Below are positions 60,004 through 64,000 of a stretch of DNA of 64,000 nt, piece by piece. The stretch is from Acidobacteriaceae bacterium (GTDB taxonomy: Bacteria; Acidobacteriota; Terriglobia; Terriglobales; Acidobacteriaceae). The notes beneath the pieces are model-generated. The model made no database searches. It was not told the DNA's origin and saw only the letters and a list, made by a program, of their open reading frames with translations. The stretch covers positions 1 to 64,000 of the forward strand of contig JASHOQ010000102.1 of NCBI GenBank assembly GCA_030041045.1, in the 5' to 3' direction. The position numbers were made by a program, and so were the translations under genes. Numbering within the stretch: position 1 is the stretch's first letter; each line of letters begins with the position of its first letter.

Positions 60004-62385
60004 TTACGGCTCCGCCTCCGCGTTGCCCGTCGCGGCTGTCGCCGTCGCCGGCTGCGCATTCCAGTCGGGAAGCTCCTCGTCCAGCAGATTCTTCACAAAA
60101 TAGTCGAAGAGATTGCGATTGGTGTAGCGCGTCCAGGGTCCCCGTGTGCCGTGATCGGCCTCAGGCACCACCAGCAGGTCAAACGTCTTGTTGGCCTTGA
60201 TCAGCCGGTCCGCCACCTGCAATGTCGACGACGGGTCGACGTTGTGATCCATCATGCCCATCACCAGCATCAGCTTGCCCTGGAGCCTCCACGCATTGTC
60301 CACGTTCGAGGACTCCGAATACTGCGGCCCCAGCGGCCAGCCCATCCACTGCTCGTTCCACCAGATCTTGTCCATGCGGTTGTCGTGGCAGCCGCTGTTC
60401 GAAACCGCCACTTTGTAAAACTCCGGATGAAACAAGAGCGCTCCCATCGCGCTCTGCCCGCCCGCTGAGGTGCCGAAGACACCCACGCGCGAGATGTCGT
60501 ACCACGGGTACTTCGCCGCCGCGGCCTTGTGCCACAGAATGCGGTCGGGAAAACCGGCGTCTTTCAGGTTGTGCCAGGCCACGTCGTGAAATGCCTTGGA
60601 GCGGTTGTTCGTCCCCATCCCGTCCATCTGCACCACCACAAAGCCGAGCTCCGTCAGCGGCTCCACGCGCGCGGAAAACAACTTGGGCACAAACGATCCC
60701 TGCGGCCCCGCGTAGATGTCCTCGATCACCGGGTACTTTTTGTGCTCGTCGAAATGCGCCGGCCGGTAAATCACGCCCCAGATATCGGTCTTGCCGTCGC
60801 GCCCCTTCGCCGTGAACACTTCCGGCGGATGCCATCCCGCCGCCACCAGCTTCGAAATGTCCGTGTGCTCCAGTTCCATCAGCTCCTTGTTGTCTTCGGT
60901 GCGAAAGAGCGCCATCGTGGGCGCCATGTCGATCCGCGACCACGTGTCCACGTAATATTTCCCGTCCGAAGAGTATTCGAGATGATGATTCGCCTCCACC
61001 GGCGTCAGTGGCGTCAATCCCGTCCCGTCGAAGTTGATGCGGTAGCCGTGCACGAAGTACGGGTCTTCGCCGCCATTCATCCCGCTCGCCTCAAACCAGA
61101 TTTGCCGCTTCTTCTCGTCCACGTAATTCACCGCGCGCACCACCCAGTCGCCTTGGGTGATCTGATTTACCACGCCTCCCGTTTTCCCGTCGATCAGGTA
61201 AAGGTGCTCCCATCCGTCGCGCTCTGACGCCCAGACGATCTCTTTTCCGTCATCCACGTCGTGGCGGTAAATTTTGCCCGTGTCGTACTGGTTCATGACC
61301 AGCGGCTCGTAGTTGATGAATGTATCGCTCTGCTCGGTGATCAGTGCGCGCGCGGCTCCCGTGTGCGCGTCCACTTCAATCACGCGGTACACCTGGTGCC
61401 CGCGCTGGTTGTACTCGAAGGTGAATCCCCGGCTGTCCTTCCACCACACCGGCGCGCTCAGCTCATAGGGATTGGGAAACAGGCTGTTCTCGACCGGCAT
61501 CTCTCGTTTCGCCGCCACATCGAACAGCACCGGCTGCGGCAGCGCCAGCACGTCGCCGGGTTTGGGATACACCATTGTCGAAGATTCCGGCTGCAGTTGA
61601 TCCGCAGGCGCTGCATCCACGTAATGAATCAGCCGCCGGTAGCCGAGCCGGATGCGGTACGCCACAAGATATTTCGAGTCCGGCGACCACGTGAGCGTAT
61701 CCAGCGCATAATAATTGCCCTCCGAGCCGTCTGCGCTCAGCTCCATCTTCCCTTTCCCGTCCCCCTCTTTCTCATCCCCCGCTTTCCCATCTTTCGGCCG
61801 CACGTGCACGTTGTAATTCTCCACGTACGCCAGCCATTTCCCATCCGGCGAGGCCTTGGTCTTGTCGGCGCCATTCACTGCCTTCGGCGTATCGTCGTAA
61901 TCGTCGTCGCCCTCGTACTCCTCCTCGCCCGGATGCAGCAATCCCTGGTTCGCGCAGGTGTACGCCTGCAGGTCGCAGTGCCAGCGCGATCCATTCCAAA
62001 TGAATTCGAGCGCGCTCCGCGAGTCCTTGTAGCGGAAGCGCATGAACGGCAGCGTCGTGGCCTTCACACTTTCGCCGCTCGCCGCAGAAAGCGCGGCCGC
62101 AAGTTTCGCGTGATCGAAGGCCGGTTGCTTGGTCTGGGCCGCCGCATCCACCAGCTCGAACACGTGCCCGCCCTCCACGCTCTTGCGGTAGACGAACGTG
62201 TCTACATCCCCAGCGGCGCCCTCCTGCCACACCGGCTGCTCCGGCTGGTCGATCACCAGCTTGCTGTACTTCTCCTGGATATCCAGCGCGCGGTCAAAAT
62301 CCGCCGCCATCAACTGCCCGTAAGCCGCGCTCGAAACCAGAACAAATCCGCAAACCCACGCCGCCCGCGCCCTTCGCTGTCTCAT
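60004..62385 (-). CDS. S9 family peptidase, dipeptidyl-peptidase IV-like
   Basis: A 793-residue exported serine peptidase. A signal peptide ([17 protein letters not shown]) is followed by the DPP IV N-terminal propeller ([33 protein letters not shown]) and a C-terminal alpha/beta hydrolase domain. The triad is Ser640 (FGTSAGG), Asp713 (GMMDHNVD) and His745 (EADHGTRG). A low-complexity insert rich in Lys, Gly, Asp and Glu (around [13 protein letters not shown]) sits in a propeller loop. ATG 62385 has GGGAG close upstream. It would trim dipeptides from peptides in the periplasm. It is separated from the upstream TonB-dependent receptor by a terminator, so the two are probably transcribed separately. 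Confidence 0.9.
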   Translation of the reverse strand: MRQRRARAAWVCGFVLVSSAAYGQLMAADFDRALDIQEKYSKLVIDQPEQPVWQEGAAGDVDTFVYRKSVEGGHVFELVDAAAQTKQPAFDHAKLAAALSAASGESVKATTLPFMRFRYKDSRSALEFIWNGSRWHCDLQAYTCANQGLLHPGEEEYEGDDDYDDTPKAVNGADKTKASPDGKWLAYVENYNVHVRPKDGKAGDEKEGDGKGKMELSADGSEGNYYALDTLTWSPDSKYLVAYRIRLGYRRLIHYVDAAPADQLQPESSTMVYPKPGDVLALPQPVLFDVAAKREMPVENSLFPNPYELSAPVWWKDSRGFTFEYNQRGHQVYRVIEVDAHTGAARALITEQSDTFINYEPLVMNQYDTGKIYRHDVDDGKEIVWASERDGWEHLYLIDGKTGGVVNQITQGDWVVRAVNYVDEKKRQIWFEASGMNGGEDPYFVHGYRINFDGTGLTPLTPVEANHHLEYSSDGKYYVDTWSRIDMAPTMALFRTEDNKELMELEHTDISKLVAAGWHPPEVFTAKGRDGKTDIWGVIYRPAHFDEHKKYPVIEDIYAGPQGSFVPKLFSARVEPLTELGFVVVQMDGMGTNNRSKAFHDVAWHNLKDAGFPDRILWHKAAAAKYPWYDISRVGVFGTSAGGQSAMGALLFHPEFYKVAVSNSGCHDNRMDKIWWNEQWMGWPLGPQYSESSNVDNAWRLQGKLMLVMGMMDHNVDPSSTLQVADRLIKANKTFDLLVVPEADHGTRGPWTRYTNRNLFDYFVKNLLDEELPDWNAQPATATAATGNAEAEP

Positions 62386-62417
62386 GCGTCTCCCTCTCGA
62401 CTTTTCTGAATTGCCGC

Positions 62418-62475
62418 AAAACAAAAGACCGCCGCCCCCGCATCCTCCTCAGCCGGATGCGAGCCTGCGGCGGTC
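62418..62475 (-). terminator. Rho-independent terminator of the TonB-dependent receptor gene
   Basis: Read on the minus strand, GACCGCCGC and GCGGCGGTC form a nine-base-pair outer stem (62427-62475) with an inner stem CGCATCC/GGATGCG, followed by TTTTGTTTT. It lies 18 bases after the receptor stop codon. This is the best intrinsic terminator in the window. Confidence 0.85.
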
Positions 62476-62493
62476 ACCGAAAGAAATCCCGCT

Positions 62494-64000
62494 CTAGAAT
62501 TGTAGCTGCGCGCGGAACTGGATATCCCGCGCCCCATTCGAGTTCAACCCCTCCGGATTGGTCTGCGTTCCGGGCGCAGCCGGGCTGTTCGTCACCGTCA
62601 CGTACTGCGCCGGGTTGTTCGTGTTCCCTGAGTACCCGTCGATGATCGCCCACTCGGGATGGTTGAAGAGGTTGAGCATCTCCGCCTGCATCTCCAGATT
62701 CAGGTGCTCGAAGATCGGAAACACCTTGGTCACGGCAAAATCCGTGCTCACAAGCTGCGGGCCGTGAAGGTAAATAAACTGGCCCAGCTCGCCTGCCGTG
62801 GATTCAGGCCCAACGGTGCCGGACACAGGAGCTGAAGTGCCGTTGAACACATTCGGGTTCATCAGCAGCATTGGCTCCGAGGAGCTCGGTCCCTTGTAGT
62901 AGCCCACCGCGTTCTGCAGTTGCTTCACCGTCACTCCATCCCGCACCACGCCGGAGTCGCTCACGTCCGGCTGGTTGGCCCAATTGTCGTAGTAGTTGTA
63001 GGTGTTCGTCCCTCCCAGCAGCTTGAAGTTCCGCCCCGCCTGCCACTGGAAGATGGGTGAAATCGTCCATCCCTCCACTCCCTCTTTCGCCAGCCTGTTG
63101 CCCACGTGGAAGGGCAGGTTATAGATGGCGTAGGTGCGGAAGGCGTGCCGCTGATCGTAGGGTGAAGGCGCGCGGCTCAGCCTCCGGTCGCGCAGCGTGG
63201 TGAAGTTGTTGATGGCTTCGTCGGCCGTGTAGTAGTCGCCGATATAGCGGTTGGTGAATGCGTGGCTCCATGCGTAATTCGCCATCAGCATCAGGCCGTG
63301 ACCCGCCTGGTGCTTCACCTGCGCCTGCAACCCGTTGTACGACTCGCTGCCCGGATCACTGAGCAGCATGATCGGCTCGCCTGTGGCATAGGGGTTGGCC
63401 TGAAATATGTTGATCGGGTAACTGGTCGCGGAAGTGTATCCATTATTGACGCAGGGAGTGAATGCACCGTTGCCGTTGCCCACCAGGCTGCAGAAGTAGG
63501 CTGAGTTGCTGAGGACCACATTCGCCAGCGCGCCCGCCTGGCCGGTAGATACCAGGCTGACGTTGGTGGGATTCGTGAACGCCGATCCTCCGGTCCCGAA
63601 CGCCTGCTCCATCAGCGGCAGCGAGCCGGTCGCTCCTTCAAAATTGCACGGGGCGCTGGTGCTCTGTTGGCAATTGGGGTTGGCCTGTTCATAGCTTGAC
63701 AGGTTCGATTGCGCAGTCTGGAACTCGTTCAGGAACCCGTTCCCGAAGATATTCACCTCGTTCAGGTCGTAGTTCATCCACATATGGATGGAGTGGTTGC
63801 CCACATAGTTCACTTCGACCACGGTGTTTCCCGGCACTTGTCGTTGCAAGCCGATGTACCAGTTCTCGATGTACGGCGAACGCAGGTTCGGATCTACCGT
63901 GGCGAACGCCTGATCGAGGAAGGTAAAGCCCGACTCCGGAACCGGGAAGCTGAAGCTGGTGGGAGACGCCGCCAGCGCCGGCGTCGATTGGCCCAGAATC
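62494..64000 (-). CDS. TonB-dependent receptor, C-terminal part (5' end outside window)
   Basis: The frame stays open to the right edge of the window, so only about 500 C-terminal residues are visible. The visible start contains FPVPESGFTFLDQAFATVDPNLRSPYIENWYIGLQRQ, the barrel motif that precedes VNYVGNHS in Oar-like receptors. Later strands include LQAQVKHQAGHGLMLMANYAWSHAF and YDQRHAFRTYAIYNLPF, and the chain ends in FRAQLQF with a terminal Phe. An open-frame start at 63849 is only an internal TTG and is not the true start. Ligand unknown; the next gene downstream on this strand is the S9 peptidase, beyond a terminator. Confidence 0.87.
   Translation of the reverse strand, partial: ILGQSTPALAASPTSFSFPVPESGFTFLDQAFATVDPNLRSPYIENWYIGLQRQVPGNTVVEVNYVGNHSIHMWMNYDLNEVNIFGNGFLNEFQTAQSNLSSYEQANPNCQQSTSAPCNFEGATGSLPLMEQAFGTGGSAFTNPTNVSLVSTGQAGALANVVLSNSAYFCSLVGNGNGAFTPCVNNGYTSATSYPINIFQANPYATGEPIMLLSDPGSESYNGLQAQVKHQAGHGLMLMANYAWSHAFTNRYIGDYYTADEAINNFTTLRDRRLSRAPSPYDQRHAFRTYAIYNLPFHVGNRLAKEGVEGWTISPIFQWQAGRNFKLLGGTNTYNYYDNWANQPDVSDSGVVRDGVTVKQLQNAVGYYKGPSSSEPMLLMNPNVFNGTSAPVSGTVGPESTAGELGQFIYLHGPQLVSTDFAVTKVFPIFEHLNLEMQAEMLNLFNHPEWAIIDGYSGNTNNPAQYVTVTNSPAAPGTQTNPEGLNSNGARDIQFRAQLQF

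Noticed and set aside
1..64000. tRNA, rRNA, riboswitch, CRISPR, insertion sequence or phage genes
   Set aside because: Looked for characteristic sequences on both strands by eye and found none; a covariance-model search would be needed to exclude small RNAs.

Overview
The window is GC-rich and densely coded, and it reads like a chromosomal segment of an acidobacterium (Acidobacteriota, probably family Acidobacteriaceae). This rests on four large Oar-like TonB-dependent receptors with N-terminal carboxypeptidase-regulatory-like domains, paired secreted sortilin/BNR-repeat proteins next to a receptor, a propeller-type sensor kinase, and intergenic spaces filled with small palindromic repeats. 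No rRNA, tRNA, CRISPR array, transposase or phage gene was found. The taxonomic call is inference; nothing in the window names the species.

Layout. (1) 1-7.4 kb: the 3' end of a histidine kinase, a hypothetical protein, a Gfo/Idh/MocA oxidoreductase, a DUF433/DUF5615 pair, and an ABC importer made of an ATPase with a C-terminal AAA-associated domain plus a duplicated permease, then a divergent single-domain response regulator. (2) 7.5-19.6 kb: a purine catabolism cluster in two blocks on the + strand. The second block (xanthine dehydrogenase Mo, Fe-S and FAD subunits, OHCU decarboxylase, HIU hydrolase, uricase, permease) converts xanthine to allantoin. The first block (allantoinase, allantoate amidohydrolase, ureidoglycine aminohydrolase, a second M20 amidohydrolase) converts allantoin towards glyoxylate and ammonia. 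The FAD subunit and OHCU decarboxylase are one fused protein. (3) 19.6-28.5 kb: repeat-rich spacers, a DUF2165 membrane protein, a TonB-dependent receptor, a DUF3891 protein, an amidase and a yeast-type cytosine deaminase. (4) 28.6-38.5 kb: two paralogous sortilin/BNR proteins around a TonB-dependent receptor.

(5) 38.7-55.4 kb: a likely galactan-type polysaccharide utilisation locus with a clan GH-A glycosidase, a GH2 beta-galactosidase, a NarL-type response regulator, a propeller histidine kinase, a TPR protein, a TonB-dependent receptor and a GH53 endo-galactanase with ricin-like domains. An 18-bp palindrome, ATCCGACnnnnGTCGGAT with at most one arm mismatch, occurs three times, in the two divergent promoter regions of this locus, and I propose it as the shared operator. 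(6) 55.5-60 kb: an atypical receiver protein, a kinase-receiver-kinase hybrid and a single-domain response regulator. (7) 60-64 kb: an S9 peptidase and the 3' part of another TonB-dependent receptor, separated by a good intrinsic terminator.

Several repeat families shape the spacers: hairpins with constant flanks and variable self-complementary stems (10.2-12.7 kb), a 115-bp nested inverted-repeat element flanking the DUF2165 gene, a two-hairpin element present in three near-full copies, and tandem arrays that supply stop codons to neighbouring genes. All start choices and family assignments come from reading the sequence by eye; no database search was run.
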